Source: Benzoatithermus sp963720725
GTDB taxonomy: Bacteria; Pseudomonadota; Alphaproteobacteria; Geminicoccales; Geminicoccaceae
Assembly: GCA_963720725.1 (NCBI GenBank)
Contig: CAVRGN010000003.1
Coordinates: forward strand, 930,001-994,000
Length of the DNA: 64,000 nucleotides
Direction: 5' to 3'
Positions 36,016 through 44,616 of the stretch are shown piece after piece (positions within the stretch are counted from its first letter, which is position 1; the number at the start of each line of letters is the position of its first letter). The notes beneath the pieces were generated by a model, which was not told the origin of the DNA, ran no database searches, and saw only the letters and a program-made list of their open reading frames with translations. The translations under genes and the position numbers were made by a program.

Positions 36016-36101
36016 CGCCGTCTCCATGTCCAGGTGCCGCCGTGCCGTTCTGGCGGAGCGGGCTAAGGAAACGGTTAACTTACGGTGCGGATAATGGCGC
36101 C

Positions 36102-37253
36102 ATGAGCAAGTCGATGACCACCGCGTCCCGCTTCGGGGCCGCCCTTGGCCGCATGGTCCAGGGCCTGCTGCTGGCGGTGCCGCTCGCCTTGGCGCCGCTG
36201 GCGGCCGGTGCCGCGTCGCGGGTCAAGGACATCGCCGATTTCGAGGGCGTGCGCACGAACATGCTCGTCGGCTACGGCCTCGTCGTCGGCCTGAACGGCA
36301 CCGGCGACAGCCTGCGCAACTCGATGTTCACCCAGGAAAGCCTGGTGGCGATGCTCGAGAGGCTGGGGGTCAGTACCCGTGGCAACGCGCTCAACACCAA
36401 GAACGTCGCGGCGGTGATGGTCACGGCGACCCTGCCACCCTTCGCGCGCCAAGGCAGCCGGATCGACGTGGCGGTGAGCGCGCTCGGCGATTCCAAGTCC
36501 CTGCTCGGCGGCACGCTGCTGGTCACGCCGCTGCTCGGCGCCGACGGCGAGGCCTATGCGGTGGCGCAAGGCGCCCTCAGCGCCGGTGGCTTCGAGGCGC
36601 AGGGCCAGGCCGAGACCGTCACGCGGGGCGTGCCGACCGCCGCGCGGATCCCGGCGGGAGCGATCGTCGAGCGCGAGGTCGGCTTCGCCCTGGACGATCT
36701 GACCCTGATCCGGCTGGCGCTGCGCAACCCGGACTTCACCACCGCCGAGCGGATCGCGACGGCGATCAACGCCCAGCTGGGCGCGGCGACGGCCAGGGCG
36801 GTGGATTCGGCGACCATCACGCTGCCGGTGCCGCAGGCCTATGTCGGGCGCGTGGCACAGCTCCTGGGCGAGATCGAGCAGCTGCCGGTCGAGCCGGACA
36901 CGGTTGCCCGCATCCTGATCGACGAGCGCTCCGGGATCATCGTCATGGGCGACAATGTGCAGATCAGCCGGGTGGCCGTGGCCCAGGGCAACCTCACCGT
37001 GCGGGTGACCGAGACGCCGCAGGTCTCGCAGCCGAACCCGTTGGCGGACGGCCGCACCGTCGAGGTGCCGCGGACCGAGATCGCGGTGGACGAGCAGGCC
37101 GGCAATCGGATGGTGGCGCTCGAGCCGGGGGTGACGCTCAAGGACCTGGTGGACGGGCTCAACGCGCTCGGGGTGGGGCCGCGCGACCTGATCGGCATCC
37201 TGCAGGCCATCAAGGCTGCCGGGGCGCTGCAGGCCGAGATCGAGGTGATCTGA
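36102..37253 (+). CDS. flgI: flagellar P-ring protein FlgI
   Basis: The periplasmic P-ring subunit around the flagellar rod. At 383 residues it has the normal length, with a cleavable signal peptide (LLLAVPLALAPLAAGAASR). The conserved mature start SRVKDIADFEGVRTNMLVGYGLVVGLNGTGDSLRN is quoted here in part: VKDIADFEGVR, LVVGLNGTGDS. It continues with LPPFARQGSRIDVAVSALGD and ends with LVDGLNALGVGPRDLIGILQAIKAAGALQAE. It heads the flgI-flgJ-flgN-like-flgK-flgL operon. The ATG 36102 is chosen so that the signal peptide has a normal length. Confidence 0.97.
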   Translation: MSKSMTTASRFGAALGRMVQGLLLAVPLALAPLAAGAASRVKDIADFEGVRTNMLVGYGLVVGLNGTGDSLRNSMFTQESLVAMLERLGVSTRGNALNTKNVAAVMVTATLPPFARQGSRIDVAVSALGDSKSLLGGTLLVTPLLGADGEAYAVAQGALSAGGFEAQGQAETVTRGVPTAARIPAGAIVEREVGFALDDLTLIRLALRNPDFTTAERIATAINAQLGAATARAVDSATITLPVPQAYVGRVAQLLGEIEQLPVEPDTVARILIDERSGIIVMGDNVQISRVAVAQGNLTVRVTETPQVSQPNPLADGRTVEVPRTEIAVDEQAGNRMVALEPGVTLKDLVDGLNALGVGPRDLIGILQAIKAAGALQAEIEVI

Positions 37254-37534
37254 TGGCGGATCTTGCGATCACCGACCGGCCGCCGGTGGCACCTCGAGGC
37301 GGCGATTTGGCCGACCTGCGCCGGGTCGCCCAGGATTTCGAGGCGGTGTTCGTCGGCGAGCTGCTGGGCAACATGATGCAGGGACTGGCCAGCGACGGCC
37401 CTCTGGGCGGCGGTGACGACCCGTTCGCCGCCATGCTGCGCGACGAGTACGGCAAGCTGATCGCGCGCAGCGGCGGGGTCGGGGTCGCCGATGCCGTGAT
37501 GCGCGAGCTGCTGCGCGCGCAGGAGGCCGCGTGA
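37253..37534 (+). CDS. flgJ: rod-binding protein, FlgJ N-terminal-domain type
   Basis: A 93-residue protein comprising only the rod-binding domain of FlgJ: LRRVAQDFEAVFVGELLGNMMQ, then a Gly/Asp loop and MLRDEYGKLIARSGGVGVADA. It has no peptidoglycan hydrolase domain, which is the usual state in alphaproteobacteria, where a separate enzyme opens the wall. It probably acts as a rod-assembly scaffold in the periplasm. Its ATG shares one base with the flgI stop and its end overlaps the next gene. Confidence 0.9.
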   Translation: MADLAITDRPPVAPRGGDLADLRRVAQDFEAVFVGELLGNMMQGLASDGPLGGGDDPFAAMLRDEYGKLIARSGGVGVADAVMRELLRAQEAA

Positions 37535-37965
37535 GCGCGGCGGAGAGCCGCGTCGCGGTCCTGCTGGCGCTGATGCGCCAGCTGCAGGAGGTGATGCGCG
37601 CCGAGAACGGGCTGCTGCGCGACCTGAAGCTGGCCCGCCTGCGCGAGCTGCAGGGCGAGAAGGCGGCGTTGGCCGGACGCTACGAGGTCGAGCTGCGCCG
37701 CCTGCGCCAGGCGCCCGACACCCTGGCCGATCTCGGCGAGGAGGGCCGCAAGCTGCTGGAGGGCAGCATGCGCGAGTTCCAGGCCACCGTGCGCTCGAAC
37801 GCCGAGCGTCTGCTCCAGGCGCGCGGCGTCGTCGAGGCCGTGGTGCAGACCATCGGCCACAGCCTCGCCGCCGAAGGTGCAGGGGCCCGCTACGCGCCCG
37901 GCCCGCAGACGGTCGGCGATGCCGGGGCGCGCGTCATCCCCGTGGCCTTCGACCGGCGCTGCTAG
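37531..37965 (+). CDS. FlgN-like flagellar export chaperone
   Basis: A 144-residue, largely helical protein in the place normally taken by FlgN, the cytoplasmic chaperone for hook-associated proteins FlgK and FlgL. Residues 1-110 form long amphipathic helices (VLLALMRQLQEVMRAENGLL, LARLRELQGEKAALAGRYE) typical of FlgN, with a short disordered C-terminus. The GTG start overlaps the flgJ stop by 4 nt and flgK follows after 11 nt. Direct sequence similarity is weak, so the call rests on length, helix pattern and position. Confidence 0.7.
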   Translation: MSAAESRVAVLLALMRQLQEVMRAENGLLRDLKLARLRELQGEKAALAGRYEVELRRLRQAPDTLADLGEEGRKLLEGSMREFQATVRSNAERLLQARGVVEAVVQTIGHSLAAEGAGARYAPGPQTVGDAGARVIPVAFDRRC

Positions 37966-37976
37966 GGGAGAGGCCC

Positions 37977-39857
37977 GTGTCCCTCAACGCCGTCCTCGCC
38001 AACGCGCTCAGCGGCCTCAACGTCGCCCAGAACGCGCTGACGGTCACCTCCAACAACGTCGCCAACGTCAATACCGAGGGCTACTCGCGCCAGGTGGCGC
38101 AGCAGGAGACGGTGGTCATCGACGGGCGCGGCGCCGGGGCGCGGTCGGTGGCCACCACCCGCATGGTCGACGAGCTGCTGAGCGCCCGGTTGCGCGAGCA
38201 GCAGGCCCGCGTCGGCTACAGCGGAAACCTGGCCGCGGTCGAAGAGCAGATCCAGGACCGGCTGTTCGGCGCCCCCGCCGATGCCGACCGCGGGCTCGAC
38301 AACCTCATCACGCGCCTGGCCACCGCTGCGGAAACCCTCGCCGGTGGCCCCGACCAGATCGCCCACGCCCAGAACCTGGTGGCGGCGGCGCAGGAACTGG
38401 CCCAGGGTCTCGGGTCGGCCGCGGCCGAGGTTCAGGGCATGCGGCGCGAGGTCGACGCGCGGATCGCGAGCACCGTGACCCAGGTCAACGGCGAGCTCGC
38501 GCAGCTTGCCGACGTGAACCGGGCGATCGGCCGCACGGGGGCCGGGCCGGAGCTGCTCGACCGCCGCGACGCATTGCTCGCCGACCTTGCCGGCAAGCTG
38601 GACCTGTCGGTGGCGTTCCGCGACGACGGGTCGGCCATCGTCTACACCCGTGCCGGCCAGCCGCTGCTCGACACCTCGCTGCGCCAGCTGGTCTACGAGC
38701 CCGCGGCCGTGGTGGGCCCGGATACGAGCTTCGGCGCGATCCGCTCGTTCAGGGCCGACGAGATCGACCCCGCCACCGGCGCGCCGGTGGCCGGTGCGCG
38801 CGGCGACGTGCTGGTGAGCGGGGGCGTGCGCGCGGTCATCACGCCGGAGCTGGCGGGCGACGCCACTGCCGACTCCGCGCAGATCGTGACTTCGACGCTG
38901 CAGGGCGGCGGCCTGCAGGGGCTGCTCGAGGCCCGCGACCGGCTGCTGCCGCAGCTCGGCGACCAGCTGGGCGAGCTCGCGGACATGGCCCGGTTCGCGC
39001 TGAACGCGGCGCACAACGCGGCCACCCCGCAACCGCCACCGCAAGTGCTATCGGGGACTCGGACCGACACCGCGGCCTTCGCGACCGCCTCCCGCAGCGG
39101 CACTGCCTACCTCGCCGTCGTCGACCGTGCCACCGGCGCCGTCGCCGCCACGATCGCCGTCGATGTCGGTGCTGCCGCCGATGCCGCCGGGCTGGCGGGC
39201 CAATTGGCTGCGGGGCTGGGCGGCCTCGCCACGGCGACCCTCACGGCCGACGGCCGTCTCGAGCTTACCGCCGCCGCCGGCTACGGCCTCGCCATCGACG
39301 AAGGCGACAGCGCCATCGCCGCCACGGACGCCGCCGGCCATAGCCGCCCGCAAGGCTTCGGCCACTTCTTCGGACTCAATGATCTGCTGGTTCCGGACGG
39401 CAGCGGCAGCTCTGGCCTCCGCGTGCGCGACGACCTCGCAGCGGACGCGTCGCTCCTGTCCCGCTCCCGGCTCGACGTCGACCCGGGGCCCCCGCTCACC
39501 GCGCGCCTGGGCGGTGCCGGCGACAACCGTGGCGCGCAGGCCCTCGCGGCGGCGTTCGAGACGCGGGTCGGCACCGTCGCCCGCGGCGAGCTGCCGGCCG
39601 GCAGTTTCCGCCTCGCCGACTACTTCGCCGAGCTTGTGGCGGTGCGGGCCGGCGCCGCCGACCGCGCCGCCAGCGGCGCCGCGAACGACCGGGCGCTGGC
39701 GGACGATCTGGATGCGCGCCGGGCCGAGGTGTCGGGCGTGAATCTCGACGAGGAGCTTTCGCGACTGGTGCTGTTCCAGCAGGCCTACAGCGTTGCCGCA
39801 CGCTTGATCGCGATCACCGACCAGCTGTTCGACGAGCTGCTCGGGATCGCGCGCTGA
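37977..39857 (+). CDS. flgK: flagellar hook-associated protein FlgK
   Basis: The hook-filament junction protein HAP1, exported through the flagellar type III system. A 626-residue protein starting at GTG with GGGGAGAGG upstream. The N-terminal helix region contains ALSGLNVAQNALTVTSNNVA and NVNTEGYSRQ, the standard flagellar rod/hook motif, and the C-terminus GVNLDEELSRLVLFQQAYSV and AARLIAITDQLFDELLGI is diagnostic of FlgK. A variable domain of about 300 residues lies between. Confidence 0.97.
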   Translation: MSLNAVLANALSGLNVAQNALTVTSNNVANVNTEGYSRQVAQQETVVIDGRGAGARSVATTRMVDELLSARLREQQARVGYSGNLAAVEEQIQDRLFGAPADADRGLDNLITRLATAAETLAGGPDQIAHAQNLVAAAQELAQGLGSAAAEVQGMRREVDARIASTVTQVNGELAQLADVNRAIGRTGAGPELLDRRDALLADLAGKLDLSVAFRDDGSAIVYTRAGQPLLDTSLRQLVYEPAAVVGPDTSFGAIRSFRADEIDPATGAPVAGARGDVLVSGGVRAVITPELAGDATADSAQIVTSTLQGGGLQGLLEARDRLLPQLGDQLGELADMARFALNAAHNAATPQPPPQVLSGTRTDTAAFATASRSGTAYLAVVDRATGAVAATIAVDVGAAADAAGLAGQLAAGLGGLATATLTADGRLELTAAAGYGLAIDEGDSAIAATDAAGHSRPQGFGHFFGLNDLLVPDGSGSSGLRVRDDLAADASLLSRSRLDVDPGPPLTARLGGAGDNRGAQALAAAFETRVGTVARGELPAGSFRLADYFAELVAVRAGAADRAASGAANDRALADDLDARRAEVSGVNLDEELSRLVLFQQAYSVAARLIAITDQLFDELLGIAR

Positions 39858-39868
39858 GGAGCGGGACC

Positions 39869-40768
39869 ATGGCAGCACGGATCGGGGATCTCGCGCACAG
39901 CCGGCGGATGACCGCCGACCTCGGGACGATCCAGGCGCGGCTGCGCGAGGCGCAGACCGCGGCGAGCTCGGGCAAGGGTGCCACCAGCTACGCCCAGATC
40001 GCCGACCGCGCCGGCGAGCTCGTGCGGGTCAAGGACGCCCGTGCGGTCAGGAGCGCGCTGGCCGACCAGAACGAGCGGCTCGGGCAGAGGCTGCAGCTGA
40101 TGGACGGGGCGCTCGGCAGCGTGGTCGACATCGCCTCGCGCGCCCGTACCGCCCTGGTCCAGCGGCTCGACGGCGGCATGGGCGGCGACGTGCCGCTCGA
40201 CACCCTCTTCGACGGCATGCTGGCCGAACTCCAGTCGGCCCTCAACACGCGCCAGGACGGCCAGTATCTGTTCGCCGGCAGCCGCAGCGACGTAGCGCCG
40301 GTGGCGCTGCCTTCGCCGCCGCCGACCACCGCGGATCCCACCCTCTACTACCGGGGCGATTCCCTGCGGCTGACCACGCGGACCGATCCCGGCCTGGAGA
40401 TCGCCTACGGCGTGACCGCCGACGTGGCGCCGGTGGCAGAGCTGATCGCCGCCATGGGCCAGGCGCGCGCGGCGCACCTCGCCGACGACCGGGCCGGGCT
40501 GGCCACGGCGATGGCGGGCCTGGAGAGCGCCCTGGACGGCCTGACCGGCGTGCGCGCCGGCGTGGGCATTGCCGCCGAGCGGCTGGAGGTGGTCACCGAG
40601 AGCCAACGCACCGCCATGCTCTACCTCGACGAGATCGTGTCCTCGATCGAGGATGCCGACCTCGCCGACGTCATGATTCGGATCGCGACCGACCAGACGG
40701 CGCTCGAGGCGGGCTATTCGGTCACCGCCAAGCTCGCCTCCCTGTCGCTCGCCGACTATCTGCGCTGA
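39869..40768 (+). CDS. flgL: flagellar hook-associated protein FlgL
   Basis: HAP3, a 299-residue flagellin-like junction protein that joins FlgK to the filament. The N-terminal helix (MTADLGTIQARLREAQTAAS) and the C-terminal helix (ADLADVMIRIATDQTALEAG then LASLSLADYL) pair in the flagellin D0/D1 manner. The middle contains LFDGMLAELQSALNTRQDG and QYLFAGSRSD, typical of FlgL. AGGAGCGG precedes the ATG. It is the last gene of the flgI-flgL run. Confidence 0.93.
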   Translation: MAARIGDLAHSRRMTADLGTIQARLREAQTAASSGKGATSYAQIADRAGELVRVKDARAVRSALADQNERLGQRLQLMDGALGSVVDIASRARTALVQRLDGGMGGDVPLDTLFDGMLAELQSALNTRQDGQYLFAGSRSDVAPVALPSPPPTTADPTLYYRGDSLRLTTRTDPGLEIAYGVTADVAPVAELIAAMGQARAAHLADDRAGLATAMAGLESALDGLTGVRAGVGIAAERLEVVTESQRTAMLYLDEIVSSIEDADLADVMIRIATDQTALEAGYSVTAKLASLSLADYLR

Positions 40769-40780
40769 GCCGCGGCGCGC

Positions 40781-40796
40781 TTAGCCGATCCTTAAC
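40781..40796 (+). promoter_or_regulatory. candidate CtrA-binding box upstream of fliW
   Basis: TTAG-CCGATCC-TTAAC matches the full CtrA consensus TTAA-N7-TTAAC at 8 of 9 fixed positions. It lies between flgL and fliW, about 58 nt before the fliW start. CtrA is the alphaproteobacterial response regulator that controls flagellar genes; binding here is inferred from sequence only. Confidence 0.4.
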
Positions 40797-40853
40797 CATC
40801 GCCAGCGCATATCCGGCATGAGGCTCGATGGAGCGGGACAGCGGAGAGCGATG

Positions 40854-41327
40854 ATGAAGCGAGGGTCGGCTCGAGATTTGGGCGGCGCCACCGGCACAGG
40901 CGGCGCCACCGGCGCGGATCGGACGGCGGACGCCTCTGCGGCGGCGATCGAATTCCCGCAAGGTCTGCCCGGATTTCCCGACGCCACGCGCTTCACCCTC
41001 CTGCCGCTCGACCCGTCCGCCGGTGGCATGCTGGTCATGCAGAGCACCGAAGATCCGGACCTGCGTTTCCTGGTCCTGCCCTATCTCGAGCACCGGCTGC
41101 CGTTGCGCCGCGTCGATCTCGACCGGGCCTGCGCGGTTGCGGGCGTGCCCTGCGAGCATGCGGCCGTGCTCCTGGTGGTGACCCGGCGCCCGGCCCTGGC
41201 CGACGCCGATGCGCACCTGTACGTCAACCTGCGGGCGCCGTTGCTGGTGGATACCGAGCGGCGTATGGCGGTGCAATGCGTGCTGCCCTGCCCGGACTAT
41301 TCCGTCCGCCATCCCTTGGCCGCCTGA
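40854..41327 (+). CDS. fliW: flagellar assembly factor FliW
   Basis: A 157-residue protein that in other bacteria binds flagellin and sequesters the translational repressor CsrA, linking flagellin export to its synthesis. The core begins IEFPQGLPGFPDATRFTLLP, followed by MLVMQSTEDPDLRFLVLP and the C-terminal NLRAPLLVDTERRMAVQCVL, all typical of FliW. The first 35 residues (GATGTGGATGADRT) are a low-complexity extension. GGAGAG lies before the two adjacent ATG codons at 40851 and 40854. No csrA is visible nearby. Confidence 0.88.
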   Translation: MKRGSARDLGGATGTGGATGADRTADASAAAIEFPQGLPGFPDATRFTLLPLDPSAGGMLVMQSTEDPDLRFLVLPYLEHRLPLRRVDLDRACAVAGVPCEHAAVLLVVTRRPALADADAHLYVNLRAPLLVDTERRMAVQCVLPCPDYSVRHPLAA

Positions 41328-41431
41328 GCATCGGCGGACGGCGACGCGCCGGCTTGCGGTCGGCCGTTGCGGTGGCGGCTCCGCTCGCCCAGATCTAGTG
41401 CCAGGTGACGGGCCAGCGCGGGTGCAGGGTG

Positions 41432-42811
41432 ATGACGGAGGGCTTGCGTCCGGTGGGAGTGCGGATCGGCACCGCCCTGCTCGCCATGGTACTGGTGGTG
41501 GGTCCCGCCGCCGCGCAGCAGCTCTCGTGGGACCCGGAGCGCGGCGTGATCACCATGGCGCCGCTGCTCGAGCGCACCACGCCGGCCGTGGTCAACATCT
41601 CGGTGCAGAGCCGTGCGGCCGTGGCCGAGAGCCCGCTGTTCCGCGACCCGTTCTTCCGCCGCTTCTTCGATCTGCCCGAGCAGCCGCAGACGCGCCGCGC
41701 CATCAGTGCCGGGTCCGGGGTGATCGTGGATGCCCGCCGCGGCTACGTGCTTACCAACCATCATGTGGTGCAGTCCGCCGAACGGATCACGGTGACGCTG
41801 AAGGACCGGCGGGAGTTCCAGGCCGAACTGGTCGGCAGCGATCCGGCTACCGATGTCGCCTTGCTCCGAATTCCTGCCGAATCGCTGACGGCGCTGCCAT
41901 TCGGTGACAGTGAGCAGCTCAAGGTCGGCGATCTGGTGGTCGCGATCGGCAACCCGTTCGGCCTCGGCCAGACCGTCACCTCGGGCATCGTCAGTGCCTT
42001 GGGGCGCAGCGGAATCGAGAGCGGCAACTACGAAGACTTCATCCAGACCGACGCCTCGATCAATCCCGGCAATTCCGGGGGTGCCCTGATCAATTCCAAG
42101 GGTGAGCTGGTCGGGATCAACACCGCGATCCTGGCGCCCAGCGGCGGCAATGTCGGCATCGGGTTCGCCGTCCCCGCCAACATGGCGCGCAGCGTGATGG
42201 CGCAGCTGCTCCGTTTCGGCCATGTGCGCCGCGGGCGGATCGGGGTGGTGATCCAGGACCTCGATCCGGATGCCGCCAGATCGCTGGGGCTCGCCGCCGA
42301 CGAGGGCGCCATGATCGCCCGCGTCGAGCCAGGCTCGCCGGCCGCCCGTGCCGGCCTGCGCGACGGCGACGTGGTGCTGGCCGTGGACGGCGCGCCGATC
42401 CGCGGTTCGGGCGAACTGCGCAACCGGATCGGCTTGGTCGAGGCCGACCGCACCGTGAGCCTCGAGCTCCTGCGCGACGGCAGGCGGCGGCAGCTGAGCG
42501 TCAAGGTCGAGCCGGTGGCCGCGGCCGAGCCTGCCGCGACGGTGGCGCCGCAGCTCGCCGGCGCCACGCTGAGCGACCTGCCGCCGGGCCATCCTGCCTA
42601 TGGCCGGATCGGGGGAGTCCTGGTGGTGCGGGTCGCGCGCGGCAGCCCGGCGGCCGCCGCCGGCCTGCGCCGCGGCGATCTGATCATGGGCGTCGCCGGC
42701 GTCCCGGTCGGGTCCGTCGACGAGCTGAACCGGGCGCTGCCCCGGAGCGGCGAGCGGGCGACCCTGAACCTGCTTCGCGGCGACCGCGAGCTGGCCGTGG
42801 TCATCGATTGA
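41432..42811 (+). CDS. degP: Do-family periplasmic serine protease (DegP/DegQ type)
   Basis: A 459-residue periplasmic protease and chaperone for misfolded envelope proteins. A signal peptide (GTALLAMVLVVGPAAAQQ) leads to the trypsin-like domain with the triad His111 (VLTNHHVV), Asp141 (PATDVALLR) and Ser215 (INPGNSGGAL). Two PDZ domains follow: the first around IGVVIQDLDPDAARSLGLA and GSPAARAGLRDGDVVLAVDG, the second around GVLVVRVARGSPAAAAGLRR. Whether it is DegP, DegQ or DegS-like cannot be settled, but two PDZ domains exclude DegS. The gene stands alone between fliW and the thiamine operon. Confidence 0.93.
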   Translation: MTEGLRPVGVRIGTALLAMVLVVGPAAAQQLSWDPERGVITMAPLLERTTPAVVNISVQSRAAVAESPLFRDPFFRRFFDLPEQPQTRRAISAGSGVIVDARRGYVLTNHHVVQSAERITVTLKDRREFQAELVGSDPATDVALLRIPAESLTALPFGDSEQLKVGDLVVAIGNPFGLGQTVTSGIVSALGRSGIESGNYEDFIQTDASINPGNSGGALINSKGELVGINTAILAPSGGNVGIGFAVPANMARSVMAQLLRFGHVRRGRIGVVIQDLDPDAARSLGLAADEGAMIARVEPGSPAARAGLRDGDVVLAVDGAPIRGSGELRNRIGLVEADRTVSLELLRDGRRRQLSVKVEPVAAAEPAATVAPQLAGATLSDLPPGHPAYGRIGGVLVVRVARGSPAAAAGLRRGDLIMGVAGVPVGSVDELNRALPRSGERATLNLLRGDRELAVVID

Positions 42812-42819
42812 GCGCGGGA

Positions 42820-42848
42820 TTGTCACCGACCGCGAGCGCGCCTACATC
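42820..42848 (+). promoter_or_regulatory. promoter of the thiamine salvage operon
   Basis: TTGTCA (42820-42825, 5 of 6 with consensus) and TACATC (42843-42848) are separated by exactly 17 nt. Transcription would start near 42855, a few bases ahead of the TPP riboswitch, which is the expected geometry. Confidence 0.55.
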
Positions 42849-42861
42849 TTGCCGATCTCAA

Positions 42862-42946
42862 CGGGGTGTCCGGGGGTTCCCGGGCTGAGAGGCGCCGCGG
42901 CGCGACCCGTCGAACCTGATCCGGCTCATACCGGCGAAGGGATTTG
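42862..42946 (+). promoter_or_regulatory. TPP riboswitch (THI element)
   Basis: The conserved TPP-sensing core is present. CGGGGTGTC opens P1/P2, and GGGCTGAGA forms the pyrimidine-binding J3-2 element. ACCCGTCGAACCTGATCCGG then carries the pyrophosphate-binding region, and ATACCGGCGAAGGGATT closes P4/P5 and P1. High TPP should switch off the downstream thiD-thiZXY-thiM-thiE operon. About 58 nt separate the aptamer from the thiD start. I see no T-rich terminator there, so control is more likely on translation of thiD, with GAGGG near 42996-43000 as the ribosome site. Confidence 0.96.
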
Positions 42947-43004
42947 AGATGCCAGGCCCCTCCCGGCACCGCAGGTCCCCCGTCCGTCGACGTCCGAGGG
43001 CGAC

Positions 43005-43865
43005 ATGCGGCAAGGCATCCACGCAGACGGCGCCGTCCCGGCCCCGATCGCCCTGACGATCGCGGGCTCGGACAGCGGCGGCGGTGCCGGCATCCAGGCC
43101 GATCTCAAGACGTTCTCCGCGCTGGGTGTCTATGGCTGTTCGGTGCTGACCGCGCTCACCGCCCAGAACACGCTGGGCGTCCAGGCGATCCATGGCGTCG
43201 AGCCCGCTTTCGTCCGCAAGCAGATCGATTCGGTGCTCGGCGATCTTGTGGTCGGTGCGGTCAAGATCGGCATGCTGGGCGCCGCCGACACGGTGGTGGC
43301 CGTCGCCCGGGGCCTGGAGGCTTGGCGCCCGCCGCACGTGGTCCTCGACCCGGTCATGATCGCCAAGGGCGGCGACCGCCTCCTGCAGGACTCGGCGGTC
43401 GCAGCACTGCGCCAGCGGCTGGTGCCGCTCGCATTCCTGATCACACCCAACCTGCCGGAGGCCGGAGCGCTGCTGGACGAACCGCCGCCGGCCGACCGCG
43501 CGGGCATGGTCGCGACGGCCGAGCGGCTGCTCGGGCTCGGGGCCGCCAACGTCCTGCTGAAGGGCGGGCATCTCGCCGACAGCACCAGCCCCGACCTGCT
43601 GCTGACCGGCGGCCGCCATCTGTGGCTGGACGCGCCGCGCATCGCCACCCGCCACACCCACGGCACCGGCTGCACGCTGTCGGCGGCGATCGCGGCGCTG
43701 CTGGCGCGCGGCCTGTCCCTGACCGACGCGGTCGCGGACGCCAAGCGCTGGCTGAGCGCGGCGATCGCCGCCGGCGACGATCTCGGCGTCGGGCGGGGGA
43801 TCGGCCCGGTGCACCATTTCCACGCCATGTGGCCGCTTCTCGACGGGACCGCCGCCGATGGCTGA
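43005..43865 (+). CDS. thiD: hydroxymethylpyrimidine/phosphomethylpyrimidine kinase ThiD
   Basis: Phosphorylates HMP to HMP-P and then HMP-PP, the pyrimidine substrate of ThiE. A 286-residue ribokinase-fold enzyme. ALTIAGSDSGGGAGIQADLK (residues 16-35) binds the pyrimidine, KIGMLG and VLDPVMIAKGG are substrate strands, and THGTGCTLSAAIAALLARG holds the catalytic Cys and anion hole. It is first in the operon under the TPP riboswitch. Its end overlaps the next gene by 8 nt. Confidence 0.96.
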   Translation: MRQGIHADGAVPAPIALTIAGSDSGGGAGIQADLKTFSALGVYGCSVLTALTAQNTLGVQAIHGVEPAFVRKQIDSVLGDLVVGAVKIGMLGAADTVVAVARGLEAWRPPHVVLDPVMIAKGGDRLLQDSAVAALRQRLVPLAFLITPNLPEAGALLDEPPPADRAGMVATAERLLGLGAANVLLKGGHLADSTSPDLLLTGGRHLWLDAPRIATRHTHGTGCTLSAAIAALLARGLSLTDAVADAKRWLSAAIAAGDDLGVGRGIGPVHHFHAMWPLLDGTAADG

Positions 43866-44616
43866 GCGGGCGCCCGGCCTCACCGTCGCCGTCGGCACCG
43901 TCACCTACCAGGGTGCGCCCCTGTTCGAGCGGCTGCGCTTCCGGCTCGAGGGCGGCGCCTGGACCTGCCTCCTGGGGCCTTCGGGGGTCGGCAAGACCAC
44001 GCTCCTGCGCCTCGTCGGCGGCCTTGCCGACGGTGCCCTGGTGGTCGCCGAGGACGGATGCGGCACCTCCGGCCGCATCGCGCTCATGGCTCAGCAGGAT
44101 CTGCTGCTGCCCTGGCTGTCCTTGCTCGACAACGTGCTCCTCGGCTGCCGGCTGCGTGGCGCCTCGCGCGCCGAGCTGCGCCGGCTGCGCGAGCCCGCCC
44201 GCGCGCTGCTCGACCGCGTCGGGCTGGCCGGCGACGCCGAGCGCCTGCCCGGCCGACTGTCCGGCGGCATGCGGCAGCGCGCCGCCCTCGCCCGCACCCT
44301 GATGGAAGACCGGCCGATCGTGCTGATGGACGAGCCGTTCTCGGCCCTCGATGTGGTCACCCGCCACCGGTTGCAGGACCTCGCCGCCGAGTTGCTGGTC
44401 GGCCGCACCGTGCTCCTGGTCACGCACAGCCCGCTGGAGGCGCTGCGCCTGGGCCACCGCATCTTCGTGCTGGCCGGCCGCCCGGCGGTGCCGCGTGGCC
44501 CGCTCCTGCCGCGCGGCTCGCCGCCGCGTGATCCGGCCGACCCGACCTTGCTGGCACAGCAGGCCGAGCTGCTGGGCGAGCTCACGCGCTCGGCCCGGCT
44601 GCTGGAGGCCTCGTGA
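43858..44616 (+). CDS. thiZ: ABC transporter ATP-binding protein, HMP uptake (ThiZ-like)
   Basis: A 252-residue ATPase for the ThiXYZ importer of hydroxymethylpyrimidine precursors. It has Walker A GPSGVGKTT near residue 40, Q-loop MAQQDLLLPWLSLLDNV, signature LSGGMRQR, Walker B IVLMDEPFSALD and H-loop LVTHSPLEALRLG. The LLPWLSLLDNV region is typical of the nitrate/taurine/pyrimidine ABC family. Assignment to HMP comes from position between thiD and thiM. It overlaps both thiD and thiX. Confidence 0.9.
   Translation: MAERAPGLTVAVGTVTYQGAPLFERLRFRLEGGAWTCLLGPSGVGKTTLLRLVGGLADGALVVAEDGCGTSGRIALMAQQDLLLPWLSLLDNVLLGCRLRGASRAELRRLREPARALLDRVGLAGDAERLPGRLSGGMRQRAALARTLMEDRPIVLMDEPFSALDVVTRHRLQDLAAELLVGRTVLLVTHSPLEALRLGHRIFVLAGRPAVPRGPLLPRGSPPRDPADPTLLAQQAELLGELTRSARLLEAS

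Noticed and set aside
36070..36100. Sigma-28-like promoter (GCGGATAA) before flgI
   Set aside because: The -35 match is poor and the element would sit about 10 nt from the start codon, leaving no leader.
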